A DNA stretch of 64,000 nucleotides, taken from assembly GCF_002091755.1 (NCBI RefSeq), contig NZ_BDAI01000005.1:186001-250000 (forward strand), written 5' to 3'. Of the stretch, positions 19,279 to 28,527 are shown in pieces. The translations under genes were made by a program, and so were the position numbers. How positions within the stretch are numbered: position 1 is the first letter of the stretch; every line of letters begins with the position of its first letter. Origin of the DNA: Pseudomonas nitroreducens NBRC 12694. GTDB lineage: Bacteria; Pseudomonadota; Gammaproteobacteria; Pseudomonadales; Pseudomonadaceae. Below the pieces are notes generated by a model that made no database searches, had not been told where the DNA came from, and saw only the letters and a program-made list of their open reading frames with translations.

Positions 19279-19360
19279 GGCCCTTCGTCGAAAGAGCGCG
19301 CAATTGCCCTGCCTCGCCACTATGATGCGCACCTTTGCAACGCCCCGCCGAATGCCCCCC

Positions 19361-19762
19361 ATGAGAAAACCACCGCTGATCGCCAACGCTGAACTGGACC
19401 GCCTGGAAACCTGGGCCAAGTACACCTCGGGCCTGTGCAAGGACTGCAACGCCACCTGCTGCACCATGCCGGCGGAAGTCAACGTCAACGACCTGATCCG
19501 GATCGGCGTCGTCGACGAATTCGAGCGCGACGAGCCGGCAAAGAACATCGCCAAACGCTTGCTGAAGGAAGGCATCGTCGAGCGCTTCAACCAGAAGAGC
19601 GGCATCTTCACCCTGACCCGCACCAGCAACGGCGACTGCTACTTACTCGACCGCAAGACCCGCCTCTGCAGTGTCTACGCCAAGCGCCCGGACACCTGTC
19701 GCAACCACCCGCAGGTCGGCCCGCGCCCTGGCTACTGCGCCTATCGCAAGAGAACCGGCTGA
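19361..19762 (+). CDS. YkgJ-family cysteine cluster protein
   Basis: A 133-residue protein with the CxxCxxxCC motif (GLCKDCNATCCTMP) near residue 25 and later cysteines at GDCYLLDRKTRLCSVYAKRPDTCRNHP. This is the CxxCxxCC/UPF0153 family, thought to bind zinc or an iron-sulfur cluster. The biochemical role is not established. Two in-frame ATGs (19352, 19361) are possible; the second is used because family members typically open with a short basic segment. No signal peptide. Confidence 0.85.
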   Translation: MRKPPLIANAELDRLETWAKYTSGLCKDCNATCCTMPAEVNVNDLIRIGVVDEFERDEPAKNIAKRLLKEGIVERFNQKSGIFTLTRTSNGDCYLLDRKTRLCSVYAKRPDTCRNHPQVGPRPGYCAYRKRTG

Positions 19763-19826
19763 CCTTCGTCCGCTGAAATCGGTGGCTCCCGGCTCGCTAT
19801 ACTGCGGGCCTGCTCAGGAGCCCCGA

Positions 19827-21176
19827 ATGAATTCCCTGCTCGAAGCCTGGCGGCATTCGCCAACCCACCGCCGTGTCTGGGCGCTCGCCGCGCCGATGAT
19901 CCTTTCCAACGTCTCCGTGCCGCTGGTTACCCTGGTCGACAGCGCGGTGATCGGTCACCTGCCGCACGCGCACCAACTCGGCGCGGTGGCCGTCGGCGGC
20001 GGGCTCTATACCCTGCTGGTGGGCGTACTGGGCTTCCTGCGCATGGGCACCACCGGTTTTGCCGCGCAGGCGACCGGGCGTGACGACGGCGGCGCGCTGC
20101 GGCGGATACTCGGCCAGAGTCTCCTGCTGGCCCTGGGTCTGGCGCTGCTGCTCGGCTTGCTGGCGATCCCGCTGACCGGCCCCGTGCTCGCGCTGATGCG
20201 CCCCTCCGCAGAGCTGGACTCCCTGGCTCGCGAGTTCTTCCACATCCGCCTGTTCGGCCTGCCGGCAGCGCTGGCCACCTACGCGCTGGTCGGCTGGTTC
20301 CTCGGGACGCAGAACGCCCGCGCGCCACTGGCGATCCTGCTGACCACCAACGTCATCAACATCGTTCTCAGCCTCTGGTTCGTGATCGGCCTGGGCTGGG
20401 GCGTCGCCGGTGCGGCGAAGGCCTCCGTGCTCGCCGAATGGAGTGGCGCCCTGCTCGGCCTGGCGCTGACCCGCGGGACCCTGGCGCGCTACTCCGGCCA
20501 GCCGGACTGGACTCGCCTGCGCGCCTGGGCCAGTTGGCGCCCACTGCTGATGGTCAACCGCGATATATTCATCCGCAGCCTGGCGCTGCAGGGCGTGTTC
20601 TTCCTGCTGACGGTGCAGGGCACCCGCCTGGGCGACGCCACGGTGGCCGCCAATGCCTTGCTGCTGAACGGGCTGATGGTCACCTCCTACGCCCTCGACG
20701 GACTCGCCCATGCGGTGGAGGCCCTGTGCGGGCACGCCATCGGCAGCCGCGACCGCACCGCGCTGCGTCGTTCGCTGGTGGTCGCCTGCGGCTGGTCACT
20801 GATCGCCAGCCTGCTGTTCGTTGCCCTTTTCACCTTCGCCGGGCACCTGTTCATCGCCCTGCAGAGCGACATCCCCGAAGTACGCGCCACCGCCGACCAG
20901 TACCTGCCCTACCTCGCCTGCCTGCCGCTGATCGGCATGTGGAGCTATCTGCTCGACGGCCTGTTCATAGGCGCCACCCGCGCCCGCGAGATGCGCAACG
21001 CCATGCTGCTCGCCTGTGCCGCCAGCCTGCCGCTGGGCATCGCGCTGCAGGGCTGGGGAAATCACGGTTTATGGCTAACCTTCCTATGCTTCATGTTGCT
21101 GCGCGGCGTGATCCTCGCCCTCTACGCCTGGAGGCTCACGCGCCAAGATGCCTGGCAGGTGCCTGCCAGCCCCTGA
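19827..21176 (+). CDS. MATE-family efflux transporter (DinF-like)
   Basis: A 449-residue inner membrane protein with twelve hydrophobic segments in two similar halves (RRVWALAAPMILSNVSVPLV for the first, RDIFIRSLALQGVFFLLTV for the second). It fits the DinF branch of the MATE superfamily, sodium- or proton-driven exporters of cationic or toxic compounds. CAGGAG lies six bases before the ATG at 19827. The frame extends upstream to 19671 but homology and ribosome site exclude that. The substrate is unknown. Confidence 0.9.
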   Translation: MNSLLEAWRHSPTHRRVWALAAPMILSNVSVPLVTLVDSAVIGHLPHAHQLGAVAVGGGLYTLLVGVLGFLRMGTTGFAAQATGRDDGGALRRILGQSLLLALGLALLLGLLAIPLTGPVLALMRPSAELDSLAREFFHIRLFGLPAALATYALVGWFLGTQNARAPLAILLTTNVINIVLSLWFVIGLGWGVAGAAKASVLAEWSGALLGLALTRGTLARYSGQPDWTRLRAWASWRPLLMVNRDIFIRSLALQGVFFLLTVQGTRLGDATVAANALLLNGLMVTSYALDGLAHAVEALCGHAIGSRDRTALRRSLVVACGWSLIASLLFVALFTFAGHLFIALQSDIPEVRATADQYLPYLACLPLIGMWSYLLDGLFIGATRAREMRNAMLLACAASLPLGIALQGWGNHGLWLTFLCFMLLRGVILALYAWRLTRQDAWQVPASP

Positions 21177-21193
21177 CCAGTTGAGGAGACGCC

Positions 21194-22237
21194 ATGCCGG
21201 CTTGTCCCATTCCCGTTGACGAAACCCTGCGTCAGCAGACCCTGGATGAGATGAACCTGCTCGACACCCCGGCCGAGCACTACCTGGACACGCTGGTCCA
21301 GCTGACCCAGGACCTGGTGAAGGTCGACACGGTTCTGATCAGCCTGATCGACCAGGACCGCCAGTGGTTCAAGGCCCGCGTCGGCCTCGACGCCAACGAG
21401 ACGACGCGCGACGTGTCCTTCTGCGGCTACGCGATTCTTGGCGAGGACACCCTGCTGGTACCCGACGCCACCCTCGACGCACGTTTCGCCGACAACCCGC
21501 TGGTGCTCGGCCCGCCCTACATCCGCTTCTACGCCGGGCGCCCGCTGCGCGCCGGCAATGGGCAGGCCATCGGCACCCTGTGCATGGTCGACCCGCGCCC
21601 GCGCAGCATGACCCAGGCGCAACAGGCAAATTTCCGCGACCTCGCCACCCTAGCCGAGGGCTACCTGCAACTGCGCACACTGATCCAGAACAACCGCGAC
21701 CTGCGCGTGGAGATGGACCGCGAACAGCGCAAGGCCCTGCTCGACCCGCTGACCCAGCTGTGGAACCGGGGCGGCCTGCTGACCTTCCAGGAGCGCGAAT
21801 GCCGGATGGCGCGGGAAAGCCATGCGCAGCTGGGCGTGCTGTATGCCGACCTCGACTTCTTCAAGTCGATCAACGACCAGCATGGCCATGCCGCCGGTGA
21901 CCAGGTGCTGTGCGAATGTGCCCGGCGCCTGCGCGCCGCGCTACGCCCCGACGACCTGCTGGTGCGCCAGGGCGGAGAGGAATTCGTCGCGCTGCTCAAG
22001 GTGAAGGACGGCGAGGAATTGCAGCGGGTCGCCGAACGCGTGCGCCAGTTGATCGGCAACGAGCCGGTGCCGTTGGCCAGCGGGCCACTGCCGGTGAGCC
22101 TGAGCATCGGCTGCACCCTGCTGGTCGGCGAGGAAGCCGTGGACCAGGCACTGGAACGCGCCGACGCCGCGCTTTACAGTGCCAAGCAGGCCGGACGCAA
22201 CCGGGTGGTTTTCCACGCGTCATCGGCCCAAGCCTGA
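21194..22237 (+). CDS. GAF-GGDEF diguanylate cyclase
   Basis: A 347-residue cytoplasmic sensor. Residues 20-160 form a GAF domain (DLVKVDTVLISLIDQDRQWFK, then SFCGYAIL and a middle region VPDATLDARFADNP). Residues 175-340 form a GGDEF domain with active site RQGGEEF (GGEEF at 260-264) and metal Asp in YADLDFFKSIND. The inhibitory I-site is present as RPDD five residues before GGEEF. It is therefore expected to make c-di-GMP with product inhibition. The GAF ligand is unknown. It begins 17 bases after the transporter stop. Confidence 0.92.
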   Translation: MPACPIPVDETLRQQTLDEMNLLDTPAEHYLDTLVQLTQDLVKVDTVLISLIDQDRQWFKARVGLDANETTRDVSFCGYAILGEDTLLVPDATLDARFADNPLVLGPPYIRFYAGRPLRAGNGQAIGTLCMVDPRPRSMTQAQQANFRDLATLAEGYLQLRTLIQNNRDLRVEMDREQRKALLDPLTQLWNRGGLLTFQERECRMARESHAQLGVLYADLDFFKSINDQHGHAAGDQVLCECARRLRAALRPDDLLVRQGGEEFVALLKVKDGEELQRVAERVRQLIGNEPVPLASGPLPVSLSIGCTLLVGEEAVDQALERADAALYSAKQAGRNRVVFHASSAQA

Positions 22238-22273
22238 ATCCCCAATAAGAAGGCCCCATCCGAGGAAGCCTCC

Positions 22274-22729
22274 ATGGCCCAAGCCATTGCCGCGTACCTG
22301 CACTACCTGTCGATCTTCATCCTGTTCGCCCTGCTGGTGCTGGAGCACCAGTTGTTCCGCCTGCCCCTGGACCTGTCGCGGGCGCGCAGCCTGGTCATCG
22401 TCGACCTCGCCTACGGCGCCTGCGCCGGCCTGGTCCTGTTGACCGGCGCGGCACGCGTGGTGTGGTTCGCCAAGGGCACCGAGTATTACCTGCACAACAG
22501 TATCTTCCACGCCAAGATCGGCCTGTTCGTCCTGGTGGCGCTGCTGTCGATCCTGCCAACCATGACCTTCCTCAACTGGCGCAACGAGCTCAAGGCCGGG
22601 CGCGTGCCGGCGCCCAGCGAGCGCCAGGCGAAGCGGGTGATCATGATCATCCGCGTCGAACTGCTCGCGCTGCTGATCCTGCCGCTGCTGGCGAGCCTGA
22701 TGGCGCGCGGTTTCGGGATGATCGGTTGA
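22274..22729 (+). CDS. DUF2214 membrane protein
   Basis: A 151-residue protein with four hydrophobic helices (AAYLHYLSIFILFALLVLEH, VDLAYGACAGLVLLTGAARV, IGLFVLVALLSILP and a last helix LLALLILPLLASLMARG). The first helix's His and the WFAKGTEYYLHNSIFHAKI loop match DUF2214, an uncharacterised membrane family. The function is not known. A GAGGAAGCC ribosome site precedes it. Confidence 0.82.
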   Translation: MAQAIAAYLHYLSIFILFALLVLEHQLFRLPLDLSRARSLVIVDLAYGACAGLVLLTGAARVVWFAKGTEYYLHNSIFHAKIGLFVLVALLSILPTMTFLNWRNELKAGRVPAPSERQAKRVIMIIRVELLALLILPLLASLMARGFGMIG

Positions 22730-22851
22730 GCCGAGTCACATGACTCGTGCGGTTTGCCACTTTCCTACATTTGAAAAGGACTGATCCGCTTCAGGCGCTT
22801 CCGCGAGGAGTGGATGCTTCTGCGCAGCTACGACTGCCGCAGGCTTCATAC

Positions 22852-23490
22852 ATGCCCCACTTCCCCTTCCGCTTCAGTATCCTCCTGGCCGTCGCCGTCC
22901 TGGGCGGCTGCGCCAGCGATGAATTCACACTGGAAGCAGACCTGCCGGGAGACTTCCAACTCCGCGGCGACGCCCAATATCTTCCGTCCCCAGGCGGTAC
23001 CTGCTCCGGAGCGACGAAGCAGAGCGTCAGTCATCACCTGTTCAATACGCCGGGGCATGCTGCGCGACCCCAGCGCGTCAGTTTCCAGGTGCCACTGATC
23101 GCTCGCGCTGACGGCTGCACGCGCCAGCTCAGCCGCATCCAGATCCAGCTCGACGGTGAGTCCGCCTCTCACCCCAACGATGTGGTCCAACCGGACCAGG
23201 CCTTCGCCATCCTGTCATTCCGCGATCACCTGCCTGCCACCGCCTGGGAACCACCGCGCCAAGGAGCGATCATCTTCGATGGCCAATGCCGCTGGCTGTT
23301 GCCGCCGGCCGAAGCGGGCAGCACCATCGAGCGGCGACTGCAATGCAGTGCATCAGACCTGCAAGGCCGCTGGTTCGATGCCACGCCGGGCGGTACGCTG
23401 CGACGCAGTGACCTGGCGGGCCGGACCGTGCGCCTGGCCATCGGTGCGGCACCCGACGTACCCGCCACCGTCACCGCTTCCGGTCAATAA
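22852..23490 (+). CDS. Hypothetical lipoprotein
   Basis: The 212-residue product starts with a signal peptide (FRFSILLAVAVLGGCAS) with lipobox LGGC, so it is probably anchored to a membrane through Cys. The mature part contains several Cys residues (TCSGATKQ, DGCTRQL, GQCRWLL) that could pair as disulfides. No domain is recognised. The ATG at 22852 is chosen because the signal sequence begins there; the frame extends to 22747 without support. It converges with the N-acetyltransferase gene, with six bases between stops. Confidence 0.7.
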   Translation: MPHFPFRFSILLAVAVLGGCASDEFTLEADLPGDFQLRGDAQYLPSPGGTCSGATKQSVSHHLFNTPGHAARPQRVSFQVPLIARADGCTRQLSRIQIQLDGESASHPNDVVQPDQAFAILSFRDHLPATAWEPPRQGAIIFDGQCRWLLPPAEAGSTIERRLQCSASDLQGRWFDATPGGTLRRSDLAGRTVRLAIGAAPDVPATVTASGQ

Positions 23491-23496
23491 CCCCTC

Positions 23497-24342
23497 TCAG
23501 CTGTTCGGCGGCAACAGTTGCGCCAGCCGCATGCGCAGGGGCTCGATCTCTGCCGACACGGGCTGCAGGTGGAAGCGCTGGCGCAGGACTGCCAGCAGCT
23601 CATCCACATCAGCGATGTTGGACTGCTCGACATCACCTTCCGTCGTCCGCCGGCTGAACTGCCCGTTGAGCAGCGACAACCGTGCGCCCTCTTCGCTCAG
23701 CGCCACGCGCAGGGAATTGCGGAACACGCTCTGCGGGTAGGTCGAGGTGTACCAGTTGCGCATGGTGTAATCGGCCCAGTGCTGGGCCTCCAGGGTGAAG
23801 CGGTAAAGCGTCTGCCAGCCGGAGGCAGAGCGCGTCGCCATCTCCAGTTCCCCATCTCCCCTCTGGCTGATGCGCCACCCGCCGGGCAGCTCCACATCCA
23901 TGCGCAACGGCAGGGCACGCGGCGAGGCCGGACCGCCGAAACCGATATCCACCAGGTGCGCACCTTCCTCCAGGTCGACCCGCAGCAGCAGGTGGGTCTG
24001 CGGCGTCAGCGGCGCAGCCGCCGCAAGCCCCCATCGCACCCTCGCCACCAGCAGCGTCACCCGGTAATCCAGGCTGTTCAGCAGGCGCGCGAACAGGCTG
24101 TTGAGCTCGAAGCAGTAGCCGCCGCGATGACGCTCGACCACCTTCTCGAACACCGCGTCCGGCTCGATCAACACCGGCTTGTCCAGCAGGACGTCGAGGT
24201 TCTCGAAGGGCAACCGGTGCAATGCCGCAACGATCAGCCGGTCGAGGTTCTCCAGGGTCGGGGCGGGGCGCTCCGACGACAGGCCAAGGCGCGCCAGGGT
24301 GGCATCGAGCTGGGCGGTGTCGAAGGGGGTGAGCGGGGTCAT
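23497..24342 (-). CDS. Arylamine N-acetyltransferase
   Basis: An acetyl-CoA-dependent transferase acting on arylamines and hydrazines. The 281-residue protein shows the catalytic triad in family context: RGGYC (Cys77), PQTHLL (His117) and VDIGFGG (Asp132). The N-terminal helix bundle (RLPFENLDVL) and the C-terminal third domain are also complete. It is the last gene of a minus-strand operon with a cupin and an epimerase-like gene, 22 bases after the cupin. The natural substrate cannot be deduced. Confidence 0.93.
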   Translation of the reverse strand: MTPLTPFDTAQLDATLARLGLSSERPAPTLENLDRLIVAALHRLPFENLDVLLDKPVLIEPDAVFEKVVERHRGGYCFELNSLFARLLNSLDYRVTLLVARVRWGLAAAAPLTPQTHLLLRVDLEEGAHLVDIGFGGPASPRALPLRMDVELPGGWRISQRGDGELEMATRSASGWQTLYRFTLEAQHWADYTMRNWYTSTYPQSVFRNSLRVALSEEGARLSLLNGQFSRRTTEGDVEQSNIADVDELLAVLRQRFHLQPVSAEIEPLRMRLAQLLPPNS

Positions 24343-24364
24343 GCGAGTCTCCTTTCGCGAAGCA

Positions 24365-24859
24365 TCAAGGCGTGCTCCGGGCAGTGGGTTCGGGAATCAC
24401 CAGCGGCCCGCAATTCTCCTCGCTGACGATCACCGCCAGCAGCCGCGCGGGTTCGCTGGCGCTGGGGTTCTCGGCGAACAGGTGCAGCTCGCGGCTGGGC
24501 TCGAACCAGGTTTCCCCCGGTCCGTAAATCTGCGCCGGCAGGCCCTGCATCTGCGAGCGGACCTGGCCGCTGAGCACGATGGCAGTCACCGCGCCGGGAT
24601 GGCGGTGAGCGGGCGTGAAGCCCCCGGGCGGGAAATCCACCTGCAACGTGGTGACGACCTTGCCGGGCATATCCGCCAGCGGCTCGCAGGATAGGCGCTT
24701 CACCTGCGTAGCCGGCCGCACGTCGGCGGAGTGCCCGCCATGGCTTTCGGCAAGAAGCGTCACGGGGCGCGATGCGGGATGCCAGAGCAATGCACCCGCC
24801 GCAACGGCTGCCGCCAGCGCCAACCCGATGCGCCACTCGCGGCCCGCGGCCGGATTCAT
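24365..24859 (-). CDS. Exported or membrane-anchored cupin protein
   Basis: A 164-residue protein with an N-terminal hydrophobic segment (IGLALAAAVAAGALLW) that is a signal peptide or anchor. A single cupin barrel follows: motif 1 PPGGFTPAHRHPGAVTAIV with two His, and motif 2 GPGETWFEPSRELHLF with a Glu and a His. The metal-binding set looks intact. Its start overlaps the upstream epimerase stop by four bases (ATGA), indicating coupled translation. The substrate is unknown. It is probably periplasmic. Confidence 0.82.
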   Translation of the reverse strand: MNPAAGREWRIGLALAAAVAAGALLWHPASRPVTLLAESHGGHSADVRPATQVKRLSCEPLADMPGKVVTTLQVDFPPGGFTPAHRHPGAVTAIVLSGQVRSQMQGLPAQIYGPGETWFEPSRELHLFAENPSASEPARLLAVIVSEENCGPLVIPEPTARSTP

Positions 24860-25596
24860 GCCGGTGTCCCCGCCAGGCGAAAGCCCGGCTGCCAGCCAAG
24901 CCGGTGGCGGGCCTTGGCAGAGCTGACCTCGACGTCCTGCTCGGCGATGTTGTAGACGCCGTGGGCGCCCCACTCCAGCGCCAGCAGCGCGGCACGAGCC
25001 GCGTCATCGACATGCACGGATAGCCGCGGATCAGCCGTTTCAGCTCCTGTTCCGGGGCCATAGAGCCGGCCGTAGCGCAGCACGATGCCTTCCATAGGTT
25101 GGGCGCCGAGCACGGCATTTTCCAGCGCTGCTACGCCGCCGACACTGATGGCGCGCGGGCCTTCGGCGCCAAGGTCCAGCGGTTGCTCCTCGTGCAATGG
25201 CTGCTCGCCGGCCCGGTAGGCCCAGGCGATGCTCTGCGCGACCATGCGCTCGACGCCGGCGGCACGCGCAGCCGCCACCAGGTTGGCAGTGCCTTCGCGG
25301 CGCACGCGGGCATTGCGCGGCTGGGCGGCGGGCATCTGCGCCGGATCGAGACCAGCGGGCAGATCGGTCAGCTGATGGATCACCCAGCGCGGTCCGAACG
25401 CCTGTACGGCGTCCCGCAGACCGTCGCCATCGAAGACATCCAGCACCAGCGCCCGAGCGCCGGCAGCCTCGATGCGAGCGGCGCGCTCGGGCGAGCGGCT
25501 CATCGCCAGCACCTCATAGCCACGCTCCAGCAACAAGGGCAGCAGGCGCTGGCCAATGGCACCGCTGGCGCCGGCGAAAAACACTTTCATGCACAT
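24856..25596 (-). CDS. NAD(P)-dependent epimerase/dehydratase-like SDR
   Basis: A 246-residue extended short-chain dehydrogenase. The Rossmann motif GASGAIGQRLLPLLLERG lies at the N-terminus and a VLRYGRLYGPGTG loop follows further on. The usual YxxxK pair is not clear: the equivalent region reads AISVGGVAALENAV, so this may be an atypical, binding-only member. It opens a three-gene operon with the cupin and arylamine acetyltransferase. Start at 25596 (MCMKVF), with an alternative two codons inside. Confidence 0.82.
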   Translation of the reverse strand: MCMKVFFAGASGAIGQRLLPLLLERGYEVLAMSRSPERAARIEAAGARALVLDVFDGDGLRDAVQAFGPRWVIHQLTDLPAGLDPAQMPAAQPRNARVRREGTANLVAAARAAGVERMVAQSIAWAYRAGEQPLHEEQPLDLGAEGPRAISVGGVAALENAVLGAQPMEGIVLRYGRLYGPGTGAETADPRLSVHVDDAARAALLALEWGAHGVYNIAEQDVEVSSAKARHRLGWQPGFRLAGTPA

Positions 25597-25782
25597 GGTG
25601 GACCTCGACTCGGGCAATTCAGGACATGGCCTCACTCTAGGAGCGTGATGCCCTACCACACAGAGCCAAGATCGCGCCGAATGACTGGGACATGCGACCG
25701 GCCTTCTTGATCCAGGTCCGGCCAGGACCGCCGGCATCGTCTATAACAAACGACTCAACTACCGCTTTCCCGAGGAGTCGTC

Positions 25783-26343
25783 ATGAGCCAAGTCTTCGAT
25801 GTTGCCGTGGTCGTCGGCAGCCTGCGCAAGGAATCCCTGAATCGCAAGATCGCCAAGGCATTCGCCGCACTGGCGCCGACCAACCTGAAGCTTGAAATCG
25901 TCGAGATCGGCGACCTGCCGCTGTACAACGAAGAGCTCGACGCAGGCACCCCGCCCGCCAGCTACGCTGCCTTTCGCGAGCGCATCGGCCGAGCCGACGC
26001 GGTGCTTTTCGTCACGCCCGAGTACAACCGCTCGGTGCCGGGCGTGCTGAAGAACGCCATCGACGTCGGCTCCCGGCCGTACGGCAAGAGCGCCTGGAAC
26101 GCCAAGCCTTGCGCCGTGGTCAGCGCATCGCCAGGCGCCATCGGCGGCTTCGGCGCCAACCACCACCTGCGCCAGTCCCTGGTATTCCTCAACATGCCGG
26201 TGCTGCAGCAACCCGAGGCCTACCTGGGCGGTGCCGGCGGCTTCTTCGACGAAGCCGGCAAGCTGTCGGAAAAGACCCAGCCCTTCCTGCAGAGCATCAT
26301 CGACGCCTTCGCCGGCTGGATCGAACAGAACCAGCCACGTTGA
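25783..26343 (+). CDS. NAD(P)H-dependent FMN reductase
   Basis: A 186-residue flavodoxin-like reductase of the ChrR/YieF type. The phosphate-binding loop VGSLRKESLNRKIAKA lies at residues 11-26, the flavin loop FVTPEYNRSVPGVLKNAID near residue 80, and SASPGAIGGFGANHHLRQ near residue 110. Such enzymes carry out two-electron reduction of quinones and chromate. An AGGAG ribosome site precedes the ATG. It is transcribed away from the epimerase operon, and the 186 bp between them probably holds both promoters. Confidence 0.92.
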   Translation: MSQVFDVAVVVGSLRKESLNRKIAKAFAALAPTNLKLEIVEIGDLPLYNEELDAGTPPASYAAFRERIGRADAVLFVTPEYNRSVPGVLKNAIDVGSRPYGKSAWNAKPCAVVSASPGAIGGFGANHHLRQSLVFLNMPVLQQPEAYLGGAGGFFDEAGKLSEKTQPFLQSIIDAFAGWIEQNQPR

Positions 26344-26502
26344 ACACCGCAGGCACCGACACTCGCCGGCGCCTTCCCGCCTCACCAATCTGAGCAGCCG
26401 GTCGCAGGCCTCTGCTCAGATTGCCCTTCACCGTTGATCCAACTGGCTGCACAGCCTCGCGCGCGCCATGGTTCAGGCTCGCCTTTCCCGCCCGGACCAT
26501 CC

Positions 26503-27258
26503 ATGTTCCCCCGCCACGTCTCGTTCTGCACCCTCGCCCTTGCCCTGCTCGCTGGCTGCACATCGCCGCCGGTGAAGAAGGATATCGATGGTGAAAGCTT
26601 CAAGGCCGGGCAGCTGCTACAGAACGATGCCAACCGCGCCGCCAACCTGGCGATGGGCGATAACCTGGAAAGCCTCTCACGGCTGCTGGACAAGCTCTAC
26701 AAGCGCAACCCGAGGGAGTGGAGGAAAACCGGCGCCCGGTCGCGGGAAGAGGCGCACCAGAACGTGATGGAGGCCATCGTCGAGCAGCGCCCGCTGATCG
26801 GCTTGGGCGACAAGCGTTCCGTCGCCGCCCTGCCGGTGGCCTTCGAAATGGAGTTCCAGGGCGATCGCGCCGGCGCCCTGATCTATGGGATCGGCAGCAT
26901 GCTGATGGAGCTTTATGGCGGCACCACCACCCAGCACCTGCTCAGCGGGCTGAATTCGCAGAAGACCGCCAACGCGGCCTGGAACATCGAGGTCGCCGCC
27001 TGGCTGCTGGCCAGCCGGACCGATACCAGTGGCCAACCCTTGCTGCTCTCCAACGAGATCAGCGCCGCCGGGCGCAACCTGTCCTTCGAGCGCGAGTTCG
27101 GCCGCATGATCGGGCGTCTGGAGCTGCTCGCCCAAACCAGCGACGAAAGCCTGCGCCGCAGCGGCATCAACTATGTGCAAGGCATCCTCGCCGCGCCGAT
27201 CATCGGTCTGGTGCAGTTCATCCCGCTGGATGCCGCCACGGCGGCGGCATCGCAGTAG
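26503..27258 (+). CDS. Hypothetical lipoprotein, 251 aa
   Basis: A signal peptide with lipobox LAGC (LALALLAGCTSPP) is followed by a mostly helical mature region. It carries a central GALIYGIGSMLMELYGG segment and a C-terminal hydrophobic stretch (GILAAPIIGLVQFIPL) that may insert in a membrane. I do not recognise a named domain. The ATG at 26503 fits the signal peptide; the frame is open from 26434. It converges on cbpM with only four bases between the stop codons. Confidence 0.75.
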   Translation: MFPRHVSFCTLALALLAGCTSPPVKKDIDGESFKAGQLLQNDANRAANLAMGDNLESLSRLLDKLYKRNPREWRKTGARSREEAHQNVMEAIVEQRPLIGLGDKRSVAALPVAFEMEFQGDRAGALIYGIGSMLMELYGGTTTQHLLSGLNSQKTANAAWNIEVAAWLLASRTDTSGQPLLLSNEISAAGRNLSFEREFGRMIGRLELLAQTSDESLRRSGINYVQGILAAPIIGLVQFIPLDAATAAASQ

Positions 27259-27262
27259 CGGC

Positions 27263-27565
27263 CTAGTCTTCCAGCAGGCGCGCCAGGCGCTGGCGCAGGT
27301 AACGGTTCTCCGCGCGCAGTTCGTCGACTTCGTCCAGCAGCCGGAGCGCCAGCGCGATGCCCGGCCAGTCCAGTTCGAACTCGCGGCGCAGGCGCACGGC
27401 ACGGCGCACCACGCTGACCGCCTGGTAATCGAAAACCCAGTGCCCTGCGCCTTGCTCACGGGGCTCCACGATGCCCACCTCGACGATCTCGACGAGCACG
27501 TCGCGGGGGAGGTTCACCGACTGGCAGAGCTCGTCGAGGTCCACCACCATCACTGTCGTCGTCAT
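27263..27565 (-). CDS. cbpM: Chaperone modulator CbpM
   Basis: A 100-residue protein that binds the J-domain of CbpA and inhibits its co-chaperone and DNA-binding activity. The sequence has a MerR-like N-terminal segment (VVDLDELCQSVNLPRDVLVEIVE), an IVEPREQGAGHWVFDYQAV turn and a C-terminal coiled coil (LDEVDELRAENRYLRQRLARLLE). Its start overlaps the cbpA stop by four bases. Length and position match E. coli cbpA-cbpM. Confidence 0.93.
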   Translation of the reverse strand: MTTTVMVVDLDELCQSVNLPRDVLVEIVEVGIVEPREQGAGHWVFDYQAVSVVRRAVRLRREFELDWPGIALALRLLDEVDELRAENRYLRQRLARLLED

Positions 27566-28527
27566 GCGCGTTTACCCCATTCGGCACGGGGGTCGAAGGC
27601 CGCCTTGGCAGCCAGTTCTTCCCAGAGTTTGCGGGTCGCCTCGTCCGCCGTCTTCGGCATCACCACCTTGAGCACGGCGTAGAGATCGCCGGCGGTGGCA
27701 TCGCCCTTGTTCGGCAGGCCCTTGCCCTTGATGCGCAGGCGCTGGCCGGCCTGGCTGTTGGCCGGGATGCCGAGGTTGATTCGGCCACCGAGGGTGGGCA
27801 CCTCCACCTTGGCACCGAGCGCCGCTTCCCAGGGCGCCACCGGTACGGTGACGATGAGGTCGCGGCCATCAACGTCGAACACCGGGTGCGGTACCAGGCG
27901 AATCACCAGGTACAGGTCGCCCGCCGGCCCGCCGTTGATACCCGCCGCGCCCTGCCCCTTGAGGCGGATGCGTTCGCCGTCGGCGGTGCCCACGGGGATC
28001 TTCACGTTCAGCGACTTGTTCTGCGGCGGCAGCTTGCGACCGTACTCGTCGTAGCTGGGCAGGCTGAAGCTGATCGGCCGGCTCTCGCCGGACAAGGTCT
28101 CCTCAAGGAACAGCGGCACCTTCATCTCGATGTCCTGGCCACGGTGCTGGCGCGGTTGGCGAGCGCCACCGAAGCCGCCTTGGGGACCTGCGCGGCCGCC
28201 GAAAATCTGCTCGAAGAAGTCGCTGAAGTCCTGCTCGTGCCCTGGCGGCGGGCCGTCGAAGCCTCCGCGCGGTTGCCAGCCAGGGGGCGCCTCGAACTGC
28301 GGCCCCTGCGGACCGTAACGACGCAGTTCGTCGTACTCGGCGCGCTTTTCCGGGCTCTTCAGCACTTCGTAGGCCTCGGAGACCTCCTTGAAGTGCGTCT
28401 CGGCGTCCGGCTCCTTGCTGACGTCCGGATGGTACTTGCGCGCGAGCTTGCGGTAGGCGGTCTTAATCGCCTTCTCATCGGCGTCGGGTTCGACCCCGAG
28501 CGCCGCGTAGTAATCCTTGAATTCCAT
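27562..28527 (-). CDS. cbpA: Curved DNA-binding protein / DnaJ-like co-chaperone CbpA
   Basis: A 321-residue DnaJ homologue without zinc domain. The J-domain has YYAALGVEPDADEKAIKTAY and the HPD motif (KYHPDVSK) near residue 33. A G/F-rich linker follows (PPGWQPRGGFDGPPPGHEQ, GGRAGPQGGFGGARQP), then two C-terminal beta domains (VKIPVGTADGERIRLKGQG). It stimulates DnaK and binds curved DNA in stationary phase. It is followed by overlapping cbpM, the usual two-gene operon. Confidence 0.95.
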   Translation of the reverse strand: MEFKDYYAALGVEPDADEKAIKTAYRKLARKYHPDVSKEPDAETHFKEVSEAYEVLKSPEKRAEYDELRRYGPQGPQFEAPPGWQPRGGFDGPPPGHEQDFSDFFEQIFGGRAGPQGGFGGARQPRQHRGQDIEMKVPLFLEETLSGESRPISFSLPSYDEYGRKLPPQNKSLNVKIPVGTADGERIRLKGQGAAGINGGPAGDLYLVIRLVPHPVFDVDGRDLIVTVPVAPWEAALGAKVEVPTLGGRINLGIPANSQAGQRLRIKGKGLPNKGDATAGDLYAVLKVVMPKTADEATRKLWEELAAKAAFDPRAEWGKRA

